The notes below the pieces were generated by a model. It was not told the DNA's origin. It searched no databases and worked only from the letters and a program-made list of their open reading frames with translations. Source: Frankia sp. AiPa1 (GTDB lineage: Bacteria > Actinomycetota > Actinomycetes > Frankiales > Frankiaceae). From it: a stretch of 53,108 nt of DNA. Shown piece after piece: positions 24,902 through 33,470 of this stretch. Made by a program: the position numbers and the translations under genes. The stretch's first letter is position 1. Each line of letters begins with the position of its first letter. The stretch covers positions 1 through 53,108 of the forward strand of contig NZ_JALKFZ020000124.1 in the NCBI RefSeq assembly GCF_023243075.1. The letters run 5' to 3'.

Positions 24902-25596
24902 GCTGTCGGCGCTCGGAGCAGGGCCAGCGTCTGGTCCAGCTCGGCGCGCAGGATCTCGCTGGCGCGGTCGCCGTCGCCGGCAGCCACGGCCTCGACGAGG
25001 GCGGCGTGCGCGGCGTCGCCGTGGTTGACCTCGGCGGCGCGAAGATCCAGAAGCTCAACCAGCTCGATGAGCCCTCGGCGCAGAGTGGGAAGAAACTCGG
25101 TGAACAGGCCGTCGAGCACGGGGTTGCGCGCGGCCGCGACCACGGCCGCGTGCAAGCGGATGTCGGCGTCGACGAAGGCCTCGTCGTCGCCACCGGCCGC
25201 CGCCTCCCGCCGCCGGTCGAGGGCTGCCCACAGAGCACTCATCTCCACATCGGTGCGCCGCTGCGCGGCGAGCCGCACCGCCTGCACCTCCATCAGCATC
25301 CGCACCTCGTAGACGTCCGCGACCGCGGCGCGGCGCAGCACCTCCCGCCAGTCCTGCGCCGATTCCAGGGCGATGACGAAGACGCCGGATCCCTGCCGGG
25401 ACTGCACCAGCCCCGCCCCGGCGAGCGCGCGCAATGCCTCCCGCACAGTGGATCGCCCCACTCCGAGCACCGCGGCGAGCGAGGTCTCCCCAGGCAGGCG
25501 AGTGCCGACCGGCCACTCGCCGCCGGTGATCTGCTCACGCAGGCGCTGAGTCGCCTGGTCGACCAGAGACGTCGGATGCAACGCGCCGAGCGCCAT
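24898..25596 (-). CDS. FadR/GntR-family transcriptional regulator
   Basis: A 232-residue regulator. The N-terminal GntR winged helix (TQRLREQITGGEWPVGTRLP, then GVGRSTVREALRALAGAGLV, QSRQGSGVFV) is followed by an all-helical FCD effector domain (residues 90-225) with potential metal-binding Asp/His residues in EAFVDADIRLHAAVV and later NHGDAAHAALVEAV. The FCD class often binds carboxylic acids with a divalent metal. It is transcribed divergently from the leuA leader 50 bases away, so it might influence leuA as well as itself, but no operator is evident. Confidence 0.88.
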   Translation of the reverse strand: MALGALHPTSLVDQATQRLREQITGGEWPVGTRLPGETSLAAVLGVGRSTVREALRALAGAGLVQSRQGSGVFVIALESAQDWREVLRRAAVADVYEVRMLMEVQAVRLAAQRRTDVEMSALWAALDRRREAAAGGDDEAFVDADIRLHAAVVAAARNPVLDGLFTEFLPTLRRGLIELVELLDLRAAEVNHGDAAHAALVEAVAAGDGDRASEILRAELDQTLALLRAPTA

Positions 25597-25646
25597 CGGA
25601 CCCCACAGGTTGTCGGAGAAGCTGAGACCTGGAGTATGCTACGCCC

Positions 25647-25694
25647 GTGACGCTGGGCGTGTGGCTGCTTCTTCTCCGCCGCGGCGGGGCCTGA
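25647..25694 (+). CDS. leuA leader peptide (attenuator uORF)
   Basis: GTG 25647 opens a 15-codon frame ending at TGA 25692: MTLGVWLLLLRRGGA. It has four consecutive leucine codons (CTG CTT CTT CTC) and a fifth Leu near the start. CTT is otherwise scarce in this GC-rich DNA, so ribosomes would stall readily when Leu-tRNA is scarce. The stop precedes the leuA start by 80 bases and mutually exclusive hairpins surround it. Confidence 0.85.
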   Translation: MTLGVWLLLLRRGGA

Positions 25695-25716
25695 CATGAC
25701 CGGCACCCCGCCGCGG
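25679..25716 (+). promoter_or_regulatory. leuA ribosome-mediated attenuator hairpin
   Basis: CCGCGGCGGGG (25679-25689), overlapping the end of the leader peptide, pairs perfectly over 11 bases with CCCCGCCGCGG (25706-25716). Each arm also contains self-complementary CCGCGG elements, allowing alternative folds. This resembles the leucine attenuators described upstream of leuA in other actinobacteria. Stalling at the Leu codons would cover or free the first arm. Confidence 0.7.
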
Positions 25717-25774
25717 TGGAATGTCGTGCTGCCGGTCGACCAGGTATGACCGAGCCGGAAGGCCGACCACTCCC

Positions 25775-27667
25775 ATGTCCGTTCATTCCTCCAGGCTGCC
25801 TGCCTCGGCGCCGCCCGCCGACACCTCCTCAGCCCCCGCCGGGGCAGCCCCCGCCTCCCTCGCCACCGCGGTCAGCTTTCCCACGCTGATCCGGCCCCGG
25901 GGCACCAGGCCGACCCACGCGCCCGCCTGGAATCCGCAGCGCCCCAGCTCCATGCCCCACCAGCGGTACGAGCCCGTCCACGAGCGGGTGAACCTGCCCG
26001 GCGTCGACCCGTCCGCCCGGGGCTGGCCGACGCGCCGCGTCGACACCGCGCCGTTGTGGGTTCCGGTGGACCTGCGGGACGGCAACCAGGCCCTGCGCGA
26101 ACCCATGGACACGCCACGCAAGCGAACCATGTTCGATCTCTTCGTCGCCATGGGCTTCAAGGAGATCGAGATCGGCTATCCCTCGGCCAGCCAGACCGAC
26201 TTCGACTTCGTCCGGCATCTGGTCGAGGACGACGCCGTCCCACCGGACGTCACGGTGGTGGTGTTCACGCCGGCACGGCGCGACCTCATCGAACGGACCT
26301 TCGAGTCGATCGCCGGGATACCGAGCACCGGCGGGATGCCTCGGGTCGTGGTCCACCTCTACGTCGCGACGGCCCCGGTCTGGCGGCAGGTCGTCCTCGG
26401 TCGCGACCGCGCGGACCTGCTGGCGCTGGCCAGCGACGCCGCCGGGCACATGGCCCGGCTCGCCGAGGCACCGCACTGCCCGGACGTCCGCTTCCAGTTC
26501 TCCCCCGAGGTCTTCAACGCGACCGAACCCGACTTCGCGCTGGAGATCTGCAACACCTTCACCGAACTGTGGGACGCCTGTCCGCAACGGCCGGTCATCC
26601 ACAATCTGCCGGCGACGGTCGAGATCTCCACGCCGAACATCTACGCCGACCAGATCGAGTACATGCACCGCAACCTGGACCGGCGGGACTCAGTGATCCT
26701 CTCCGTCCACCCGCACAACGACCGCGGCACCGGGGTCGCGTGCGCGGAGCTGGCACTGCTCGCCGGCGCGCAACGCGTCGAGGGCTGCCTGTTCGGCAAC
26801 GGCGAGCGCACCGGCAACGTCGACCTGGTCACCCTCGCCCTCAACCTCTACTCCCAGGGCATCAACCCGATGATCGACTTCTCGGACATCGACGTCATCC
26901 GGGACACTGTCGAGCACTGCAACCGGATGCCGATTCATCCCCGGCACCCCTACGGCGGCGAGCTGGCGTACACAGCCTTCTCCGGCACCCACCAGGACGC
27001 GATCAGCAAAGGACTTGCGCATCACGCAGCCCGCGCCGCTGAGCTCTCAGCGCCGGCGGGCCGGGCTCCGTGGGCCGTGCCGTACCTGCCGATCGACCCG
27101 GCGGACGTCGGGCGCACCTACGAGGCACTGATCCGGGTGAACAGCCAGTCCGGCAAGGGCGGCATCGCACACCTGCTGAACCTGCACCACGGCCTGAAAC
27201 TCCCCAGGAACCTGCAGGTCGACTTTGCCCGGGCCGCACAGCAGACCGCCGACCGCGACGGCCGAGAGCTCGCGCCCAAGGAACTGTGGGAGATGTTCCA
27301 GACCCGCTACCTGGCTCCCGGGTACGACGGGCCGGTCGTGCTGCTCGCCTGGCGGACCACCGAGACAGCCGCGGGCGAGCACGAGTTCGTGGCCGAACTG
27401 TCGATCTCCGGCACTGGGACGAGTGCCAGGGCGACCGGAAACGGTCCGCTCGCGGCGCTGACAGCCCTGCTCGTTGGGGTCGGTGTCGAGGCGGAGATCG
27501 TCGCCTACAGCGAACACACCATGGAGCGCGGCGGGACCAGCCTCGCGACGGCCTACGTCCAGGTCAGCCGGAACGGAACGGATAGCTGGGGCGCCGGCCA
27601 GGACACCTCCGTGCTCACCGCATCGGTCAACGCCGTCATCGCCGCGGTCAACCGCCTGCCGCGATAG
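25775..27667 (+). CDS. leuA: 2-isopropylmalate synthase
   Basis: The first enzyme of leucine biosynthesis, condensing acetyl-CoA with 2-oxoisovalerate. ATG 25775 gives 630 residues, including about 50 variable N-terminal ones before [14 protein letters not shown], which is typical of actinobacterial LeuA. The TIM-barrel catalytic domain has [10 protein letters not shown] (about residue 98), [20 protein letters not shown], and the metal-binding [12 protein letters not shown] near residue 312 with [15 protein letters not shown]. The C-terminal leucine-sensing domain (about 490-625) includes [10 protein letters not shown]. The leader peptide and hairpins upstream indicate attenuation by leucine; a hairpin follows the stop. 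Confidence 0.93.
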   Translation: MSVHSSRLPASAPPADTSSAPAGAAPASLATAVSFPTLIRPRGTRPTHAPAWNPQRPSSMPHQRYEPVHERVNLPGVDPSARGWPTRRVDTAPLWVPVDLRDGNQALREPMDTPRKRTMFDLFVAMGFKEIEIGYPSASQTDFDFVRHLVEDDAVPPDVTVVVFTPARRDLIERTFESIAGIPSTGGMPRVVVHLYVATAPVWRQVVLGRDRADLLALASDAAGHMARLAEAPHCPDVRFQFSPEVFNATEPDFALEICNTFTELWDACPQRPVIHNLPATVEISTPNIYADQIEYMHRNLDRRDSVILSVHPHNDRGTGVACAELALLAGAQRVEGCLFGNGERTGNVDLVTLALNLYSQGINPMIDFSDIDVIRDTVEHCNRMPIHPRHPYGGELAYTAFSGTHQDAISKGLAHHAARAAELSAPAGRAPWAVPYLPIDPADVGRTYEALIRVNSQSGKGGIAHLLNLHHGLKLPRNLQVDFARAAQQTADRDGRELAPKELWEMFQTRYLAPGYDGPVVLLAWRTTETAAGEHEFVAELSISGTGTSARATGNGPLAALTALLVGVGVEAEIVAYSEHTMERGGTSLATAYVQVSRNGTDSWGAGQDTSVLTASVNAVIAAVNRLPR

Positions 27668-27677
27668 CCGGCTCCGC

Positions 27678-27711
27678 GATGACCGGCCCTGCCTCCGGGG
27701 GGCCGGTCATC
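27678..27711 (+). terminator. leuA terminator hairpin
   Basis: An 11-bp perfect stem, GATGACCGGCC with GGCCGGTCATC around a 12-base loop, lies ten bases after the leuA stop. No T-tract follows, which is usual for high-GC actinobacteria. Confidence 0.7.
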
Positions 27712-27846
27712 GCCAGGTATGGGATCGGCCGGCGGCATGCGGCCCCCAACCCGGGCCGACCCATACTTGTGTAGTCATCTGACGAACGTGTTGATCGCCG
27801 TGACGTAAGTAGGCCCCTCGGCGACCACGACGTCGCCCGGGTCTCA

Positions 27847-29424
27847 TCAGTCGTCGCCTAGTCCGGTGTCCTCCAGGTCGAGTGCGTGCTGGATGTTTCG
27901 GCGGGTGGTATCGCTGATGTGTCCGGTTTCGTAGAGCCGGTTCAGCTCGGCGCTCTCCACGGCGATGAGGTCGCGGCGCAGCCACCGGTAGGAGTCCGCG
28001 GTCGGATCGGGACGTCCGTTGTGCCTGCCGGCCTCAAGCTGGTCGATCCGGCTCGTCAGCTCCCGATGGAGCCGGGCGATCACGACCTCTGGCGCTACCT
28101 CCAGGTCGGTCATCTGGTCCAGGCGTTCCAGGGCGACGTAGGTGATCTGCAGCCGGGTCCGGAGGCCTTCCAGGATGGTGTCGTGGGATGTGAGGGCGAT
28201 ACCGGTTCGGCGTACCAGCGGGGCGAGGGTGAAGCCCTGGACGGTGAGGGTCATGACGATGACGGTGGCGGTCAGCAGGAGAACGAGTTCGCGGTCCTGC
28301 AAGGGGTGACCGGCATGGTCCGTGAGCGGTATCGAGAGGGCGGCGGCCAGGGGGAGGACGCCACGGGCGCCAGCCCAGGACACGACGAGGGGTACCCGCC
28401 AGGACGGGCGGGTACCCCGGCGCCGCTGCATGGCCGCGGACAACGGAAACACCCATACAGCGCGGATGGCAAGAAGGGTGCCGCTGATGGCCAGCGCGGC
28501 CAGTGGCCACCACGTTCCGGCCCTGGACAGGTCCCGGATCAACGTCGGTAGCTGGAGCCCGATCAGCGCGAACACGACGCTTTCCAACAGGAACACGACG
28601 GTGCCGTACACGGCGTGCAGCTGCAGCCGGATGCGGCTGGTGGTGATGTCAGCGGTCTGCGTGCCGAGGATGACACCGGCGACCACGACGGCGCTTATCC
28701 CAGAGGCTGCTAGCCGCTCTGCCAGTAGATAGCAGGTGTAGGGGGTGACGAGAGCGATCACGGTCTCGAGTACGGGGTCCTCGGTCCGTCGGCGGATCAG
28801 GGTGACGCCGGCGGCGACCAGCGCGCCCACCACCGCTCCGCCGCCCGCAAGCCAGACGAACTCCCCGACCACATGCACCCAGGAGATCGCACCTGAGGTG
28901 ACCGCGATACCGACGGCGACGCGGAAGAGCACGAGGCTGGTGGCGTCGTTGAAGAGGCTCTCGGCCTGGACCAGCGCCTGTACCCGAGGTGGCAACGCCA
29001 GCCGGCGACCCAGTGCGGAGACCGCGACGGGATCCGTGCTGGCGAGCACCGCGCCGAGGACGAAGGCCATGTCCGCCGACAGCGGAGTGACCGCCAGCGC
29101 GAGCAGCCCGACGGCCGCGGCCGAGGCTACGACGAGCCCGAGAGCGAGGATAGTCACCGGGCGCTGTACCGCACGCAGGTCGCGCCAGGACAGTTCCTCG
29201 GCCGCGGCGTACAGCAGCGGCGGGAGCACGACGACGCTCACCACGTCCGGCGCGACCCGCACCTGCGGCACCCCAGGTAGCAGGCCTACCAGCACACCGG
29301 CGACGACCAGCAGGGATGGCGCCGGTACCGACAGCCGGCGCGCAAACGTCGCGACGACGGTGGCGAGGATGACGAGGGCGAGCACGATCCCCACGCCGGT
29401 GCCCTCCACTCTGTCTGGTCTCAC
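27847..29424 (-). CDS. Na+/H+ antiporter (CPA1 / NhaP-type)
   Basis: A 525-residue membrane protein with about 12 hydrophobic segments in the first 400 residues and a cytosolic tail. CPA1 landmarks are LLPPLLYAAA-type helix (VVLPPLLYAAAEELSW), VLASTDPVAVSALGRRL, and AESLFNDATSLVLFRVAVG, where the FND region carries the acidic ion-binding residue; SWAGARGVLPLAAAL occurs near residue 345. It exchanges Na+ or K+ for protons across the cytoplasmic membrane and so contributes to pH and salt homeostasis. The C-terminal 110 residues include helical charged segments. It stands as a single gene, with a 210-base gap to the next gene on the same strand. Confidence 0.9.
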   Translation of the reverse strand: MRPDRVEGTGVGIVLALVILATVVATFARRLSVPAPSLLVVAGVLVGLLPGVPQVRVAPDVVSVVVLPPLLYAAAEELSWRDLRAVQRPVTILALGLVVASAAAVGLLALAVTPLSADMAFVLGAVLASTDPVAVSALGRRLALPPRVQALVQAESLFNDATSLVLFRVAVGIAVTSGAISWVHVVGEFVWLAGGGAVVGALVAAGVTLIRRRTEDPVLETVIALVTPYTCYLLAERLAASGISAVVVAGVILGTQTADITTSRIRLQLHAVYGTVVFLLESVVFALIGLQLPTLIRDLSRAGTWWPLAALAISGTLLAIRAVWVFPLSAAMQRRRGTRPSWRVPLVVSWAGARGVLPLAAALSIPLTDHAGHPLQDRELVLLLTATVIVMTLTVQGFTLAPLVRRTGIALTSHDTILEGLRTRLQITYVALERLDQMTDLEVAPEVVIARLHRELTSRIDQLEAGRHNGRPDPTADSYRWLRRDLIAVESAELNRLYETGHISDTTRRNIQHALDLEDTGLGDD

Positions 29425-29635
29425 GCCAACCGAAGCTCTGGTCTGACAAGACCCAACAGATAGGACCTCATCAACCAGGCTTCTGTGCCGACCAGACTTC
29501 CCGGCGCGCCGATGCCAGCTTACGTGCGCCGCAGGCTCGAGATGGTTGGTCGACCGAAGGCAGCCGGGAGTGCTCCGACGTCCATGCCCGGCCTGGCGGC
29601 TACGTTCTGGGCGCCGCGGTCGAAGCGGCGCGAGG

Positions 29636-30658
29636 TCAGCCGATCACGGCGGGCGCGAGCGCCGCGGTCATCAGTCGGGCCGGGCTGCCGCTCCCGTCAG
29701 CCGGGATCGTCCACAGATCCGCGCCGTAGTCCCCCGCGAGGGCGTAGACGAGGGTGTCGTCGTCGAGCCAGACGGCCTGGTCGTCCACGCTGCGGTGCTC
29801 GCCGAGCGGAGTCTCGCGCAGGGTGCGCAGATCGAGAACGTACTCGCGCCACGGAGCGTCCGGGGATGCTCCCGCCACCCGCTTCTTGAACGCCAGCCTG
29901 GTCCCGTCGGGCGACAGCGACGGGCACTCGACGTTCTCGCGCAGGGTGGTCACGGTGCGGGCCCGGACATCCCCGCGCACGAGGTACGTCTTTGCGTGGG
30001 TGCCGAGTGTCGCGTAGAAATGGTCGTCATCGGCGAAGGTGACGCCCCAGAAGTTGTCGTCGACGCTGTGGTGCACCTTGCCGTTCATGATCACCTGATA
30101 GTCCTCCAGTGACCGCACGAGTGTCCAGGTGCTCGTGTCGAGAATCGATGTGCGGGTGGAGAACTGGGTGCCCCCGTAGGAGTCGCCGCTGACGAACACC
30201 GTCCAGGCCACCATCCGGCCGCTCGGCGATACCCGCGCCCGGGTGGGAATGCCGTTCACGGTGAAGTGCCGGCGCTCGTGCAGGTTCACGTCGAGAACCA
30301 CCGCCTGGTACTTCTCCGCCAGTGTTCCCGGCAGCCGCCGCAGGCAGACGCCGGTACCGGCGGCGGCATAGAAACGCAGGCAGGAAACCTTCGAGGCGGT
30401 GCGTGGGCCGGCCGCGTCGTTCGCCGGGACCGACGCCAGCTCGTCGCGGTGCGGGCCCCAGAGCATGCTGCGGAAGACCAGCCGCCGGCTCGCGCCCGCG
30501 GCCAGCGTGACCTGGCCGGAGGTCATCGGCGGACCGCCGTCCTGCTGGCGGTCCTTGCGCGCCTCGCGCGCGGCGGCATACCGCACCCAGCCGATGGACA
30601 CGGCGCCCAGCACCAGGACGGTCAGGAACAGCACGAGCAACCGGGCGCGGTTCCTCAT
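29636..30658 (-). CDS. Membrane-anchored TolB-like beta-propeller protein
   Basis: A 340-residue protein with an N-terminal hydrophobic helix (RLLVLFLTVLVLGAVSIGWV, residues 5-24) lacking an obvious cleavage site, so probably a membrane anchor with the rest outside. The exported part has repeated propeller-type strands: ARVSPSGRMVAWTVF, CPSLSPDGTRLAFKK and LYALAGDYGADLWTIPADGS-like sequences typical of TolB/WD40-like PD40 repeats. The ligand is unknown. It overlaps the end of the upstream MFS gene by four bases (ATGA), so the two are probably made together. Confidence 0.75.
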   Translation of the reverse strand: MRNRARLLVLFLTVLVLGAVSIGWVRYAAAREARKDRQQDGGPPMTSGQVTLAAGASRRLVFRSMLWGPHRDELASVPANDAAGPRTASKVSCLRFYAAAGTGVCLRRLPGTLAEKYQAVVLDVNLHERRHFTVNGIPTRARVSPSGRMVAWTVFVSGDSYGGTQFSTRTSILDTSTWTLVRSLEDYQVIMNGKVHHSVDDNFWGVTFADDDHFYATLGTHAKTYLVRGDVRARTVTTLRENVECPSLSPDGTRLAFKKRVAGASPDAPWREYVLDLRTLRETPLGEHRSVDDQAVWLDDDTLVYALAGDYGADLWTIPADGSGSPARLMTAALAPAVIG

Positions 30659-32115
30659 GCCGGCACATCCCGCACGGGCTGTGCCGCGGTCGAGGAGCTG
30701 GTCCCGGTGTCCCGCAGGGGGCGCAGCACCGCGCTCGCGCCGACGCAGACCGCGAGGGTGACCGTCGCGGCGCCCAGCGCCGCCTGATCACCCCAGGCCG
30801 ACCAGGCGGCGCCGAACAGCAGCGAGCAGGCGAACCGGGCGTTCGCCTGGCCGGTCTGCACCAGGGCCAGGCCACTGGAGCGCAGCGCCGCGGGGACGGC
30901 GCTCGCGGCGGCGGCCATGAGTACGCCGTCCGTCGCGGCGTAGAAGGCACCGTGCAGGAACAGCACGATGACCAGCGGCGCGACGCCGTGCACCCGGGTG
31001 AGCAGGATCCCGTAGGCCGCCAGCAGCCCGACATGCCCGGCGAGGAAGACCCGCCAGCGCCCGAACCGGTCCGCGGCCAGCCCGAGCGGGACCGCGAGCA
31101 GCAGGAAGCCCGCGGACGTGCCGACCGGCAGCAGCGGGAAGCTGCCGTCCGATATTCCGCCGTCGTGCGCCACGATCAGGTAGACGAAGGAGTCGCTGAT
31201 GGTCGCGAGGCCGAGGAGCAGCGCGCAGACCGCCAGCCGGCGCACCTCGGGGCGGCGCAGCAGGCCGAACGCGACCCGCAGGGAGATGTGGACCTCCTGT
31301 GGCGTACGCACGGCCGCCGCGTCCGCGGCGACCGTCATCTCGCTGGCGTTCTTGGTACGGTCGGCGTTCTTGGTACGGTCGGTGTCCTCGACCGGTGCGG
31401 ACCTGGCCGGACGCGCCGTGGCCGTTTGCGAGATGGCCGTTCGCGAGATGGCCGCGCGGCCCGGGGCGAACAGCAGCAGGACCACGACGCCCGTCGTGGC
31501 GATGCAGAAGCTCACCATGAACAGGGCGTCGAAACCGTCGACCGCGGCGCGCATCACGTAGAAGGCGATGACCGGGCCCAGCAGCGCGCCCGCGGTGTCC
31601 ATCGCCCGGTGGATGCCGAACGAGCGGGCCTGCGTCTCGGCCGGTGCGGCGAGCGAGATCATCGCGTCGCGCGGCGCGGTCCGCAGCCCCTTGCCGGTCC
31701 GGTCGGCCGCGAGCACCATGCCGATCGACGCGATCCCGTGCGCGAGCAGCAGCGCGGGCTTGCACAGAGCGGACAGCCCGTAGCCGATGGCGGCCACTGC
31801 CTTGTACCGCCCACCGCGGTCGGCGGCATGGCCTCCGACGAGGCGAACCAGGGCGCTGACGCCGTTGTAGATGCCGTCCAACAGGCCGAACCCCAGGGGG
31901 GACAGACCCAGCTCGGTCACCAGGTAGAGCGGGAGGACAGCCGTGACCATCTCGGACGAGACGTCGGTGATGAAGCTGACCGTTCCCAGCACGAGGACCG
32001 TGTACGTCAGGGATCGGGGGAGCAGTCGTCGCCTGGCGTGGGCGGCGGCCTGCTGGCCCGGGTCGGTGCCCGGGCCAGCAGGAACGGGGATGGCAGGCGC
32101 ATCCGCGAGGTACAC
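30655..32115 (-). CDS. MFS transporter
   Basis: A 486-residue major facilitator protein with about 12 hydrophobic helices. The helix 2-3 region LVRLVGGHAADRGGRYKAVA resembles the MFS GxxxDRxGRR signature, with a second such loop VPLGLAADRFGRWRVFLAG in the other half. The long cytosolic loop between halves (about residues 215-260) contains a short repeat (DRTKNADRTKNA) encoded by an 18-base duplication. The substrate cannot be deduced; drug or metabolite efflux is common for this family. It is co-transcribed with the TolB-like gene (4-base overlap) and lies six bases after the phosphoesterase stop, so the three may form one operon. Confidence 0.85.
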   Translation of the reverse strand: MYLADAPAIPVPAGPGTDPGQQAAAHARRRLLPRSLTYTVLVLGTVSFITDVSSEMVTAVLPLYLVTELGLSPLGFGLLDGIYNGVSALVRLVGGHAADRGGRYKAVAAIGYGLSALCKPALLLAHGIASIGMVLAADRTGKGLRTAPRDAMISLAAPAETQARSFGIHRAMDTAGALLGPVIAFYVMRAAVDGFDALFMVSFCIATTGVVVLLLFAPGRAAISRTAISQTATARPARSAPVEDTDRTKNADRTKNASEMTVAADAAAVRTPQEVHISLRVAFGLLRRPEVRRLAVCALLLGLATISDSFVYLIVAHDGGISDGSFPLLPVGTSAGFLLLAVPLGLAADRFGRWRVFLAGHVGLLAAYGILLTRVHGVAPLVIVLFLHGAFYAATDGVLMAAAASAVPAALRSSGLALVQTGQANARFACSLLFGAAWSAWGDQAALGAATVTLAVCVGASAVLRPLRDTGTSSSTAAQPVRDVPA

Positions 32116-32121
32116 GGGCGG

Positions 32122-33009
32122 CTAACTCCAGATGCCGGTGATGTCCGACGCGCTCGCGGCACTGCCCGCGTGCGTGGTCAGCCCGGCCAGGTCCTCCAGG
32201 GTGCGCAGCACGTTGTAGTGGTTGTAGGTGGTTGCCGACGAGCTGCCCGCGGTGACGTGCTGCCCGTAGATGACCGTCGGGATGTGGTTGCCGCTGAAAC
32301 TGTTGTCCTCGTCGAAGGTCACGATCAGCAGGCTGTTGTGTGTCGTCGCCCAGGTGGCGTAGGCGCTGAGGTTGTTCTGCAGCCAGGTGTCACCCGTGCT
32401 CACCGAGCAGTCGTGCATGTCATTGCACAGGTTCGGGACGACGAACGAGATCTTCGGCAGGGTCGTGTAGTCCGTCGGGAACTGGGCGAAGGTCTTGGCG
32501 GTGCTCGTGGGCACGTTGCTGAACCCGAACCAGGGGTTGTGCTTGCGTGCGTACTTCGTGCTGCTGTTGGTGCAGACCGTGGAGCCGGCGGACGGCAGCC
32601 CCTCGTTGTAGCTGCCCCAGGTCCTGCCGGCGGCGATCAGCTCGGAGCCGAGGTTGGCGGCGCTGCTGAAGCCAGGGGTGTAGCAGGCGTCGCCGGTAAT
32701 GCCCTGGGTTCCCCCGGAGAAGATCGCCATGTAGTTGGGCTGGCTCGGATGGGTGATGGCGTAGGAGGCGGTGAGTTTCGCGCCACCGGTCGCCAGGGAG
32801 TTGATGTAGGGAGCGCTTGAGCTGCCGATCACCTGCGAATAGGCGTGGTTCTCCAGCATCACGACGATGACGTGGTCGGGTGCGGGTAGCGACGCGGCGT
32901 GCGCGGGCTGCGCCGTCCATACGCCGATGGACGCGGCGGCCAGCGCGAGAGTGGCGCCTAGCACGCTCAGAGCGTTGCGCGGGCGCCGGAGGGTCTGGGC
33001 AAGGGACAC
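32122..33009 (-). CDS. Secreted phosphoesterase (acid phosphatase family)
   Basis: A 295-residue exported protein from GTG 33009 (GGAGG eight bases upstream), with a signal peptide (LSVLGATLALAAASIGVWTA, cleavage after AHA). The mature enzyme has HVIVVMLENHAYSQVIG, the start of the alkaline-phosphatase-superfamily/phosphoesterase fold with the metal-binding Glu-Asn, then SQPNYMAIFSG and LIVTFDEDNSFSGNHIPTV with acidic and His metal ligands. Similar proteins act on phosphatidylinositol phosphates or other phosphomonoesters outside the cell. An in-frame ATG at 33147 would add 46 residues ahead of the signal peptide and is less likely. Confidence 0.82.
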   Translation of the reverse strand: MSLAQTLRRPRNALSVLGATLALAAASIGVWTAQPAHAASLPAPDHVIVVMLENHAYSQVIGSSSAPYINSLATGGAKLTASYAITHPSQPNYMAIFSGGTQGITGDACYTPGFSSAANLGSELIAAGRTWGSYNEGLPSAGSTVCTNSSTKYARKHNPWFGFSNVPTSTAKTFAQFPTDYTTLPKISFVVPNLCNDMHDCSVSTGDTWLQNNLSAYATWATTHNSLLIVTFDEDNSFSGNHIPTVIYGQHVTAGSSSATTYNHYNVLRTLEDLAGLTTHAGSAASASDITGIWS

Positions 33010-33470
33010 GGGCGGACCTCCGGAGGGAATCCACCGACGGGTGTCGGGGGCCGTGGTGCGAGCGAAGATCAGAGTAGGGATAGCCAGCGTCATCGTCAGT
33101 ACACAGACGGCAACGACCTGGGAAACAGAGGGCGTCCGATTCCCCACTTACTGACGTCCGCCGCGCGCCCGCACGCACGCGCACCGGGGCGATACCTGCC
33201 AGAGCTCCCGTGATGCCGGCATCCCCGTGACCGAGACCGACACGACGCGGCAGGGCGGTGCGGGCGAGTTCGTCCTCACCGAATCCCGTGATCGCTACAC
33301 CCCGCAGCCGGCCGCAAGGCAAGATCCGCTACCCAGGTCGCCCTGGGGGCAAACCAGACACGAATGCCCCCACAGCAACCTCTTTGGATCTTGAGCTCTC
33401 GCGGTCTCGGGATGGCCGTCACAGATCGTGACCATCATGGTTGTGGCGGCGCTGCGCCGGCCGGGCGTCC
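33010..33470. other. Intergenic region with stem-loop repeat copy 3
   Basis: 460 bases between the phosphoesterase start and the acyl-CoA ligase stop (both leftward). It contains the phosphoesterase promoter and the dispersed stem-loop repeat at 33322-33391; no gene recognised. Confidence 0.55.
33322..33391 (-). repeat. Dispersed stem-loop repeat, copy 3
   Basis: The most diverged copy: on the minus strand AGATCCAAAGAGGTTGCTGT, GGGGG, a loop with ATTCGTGTCTGGTTTG, CCCCCAGGGCGACCTGG and GGATCT. Several base changes lie in the loop. In the inner stem the right arm ends in CAG instead of CAC and the left arm has CTG instead of TTG, which keeps it pairable. Confidence 0.8.

Noticed and set aside
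30952..32820. Plus-strand frame of 622 codons opposite the MFS and phosphoesterase genes
   Set aside because: An antisense shadow crossing two genes; no ribosome-binding site or recognisable domain.
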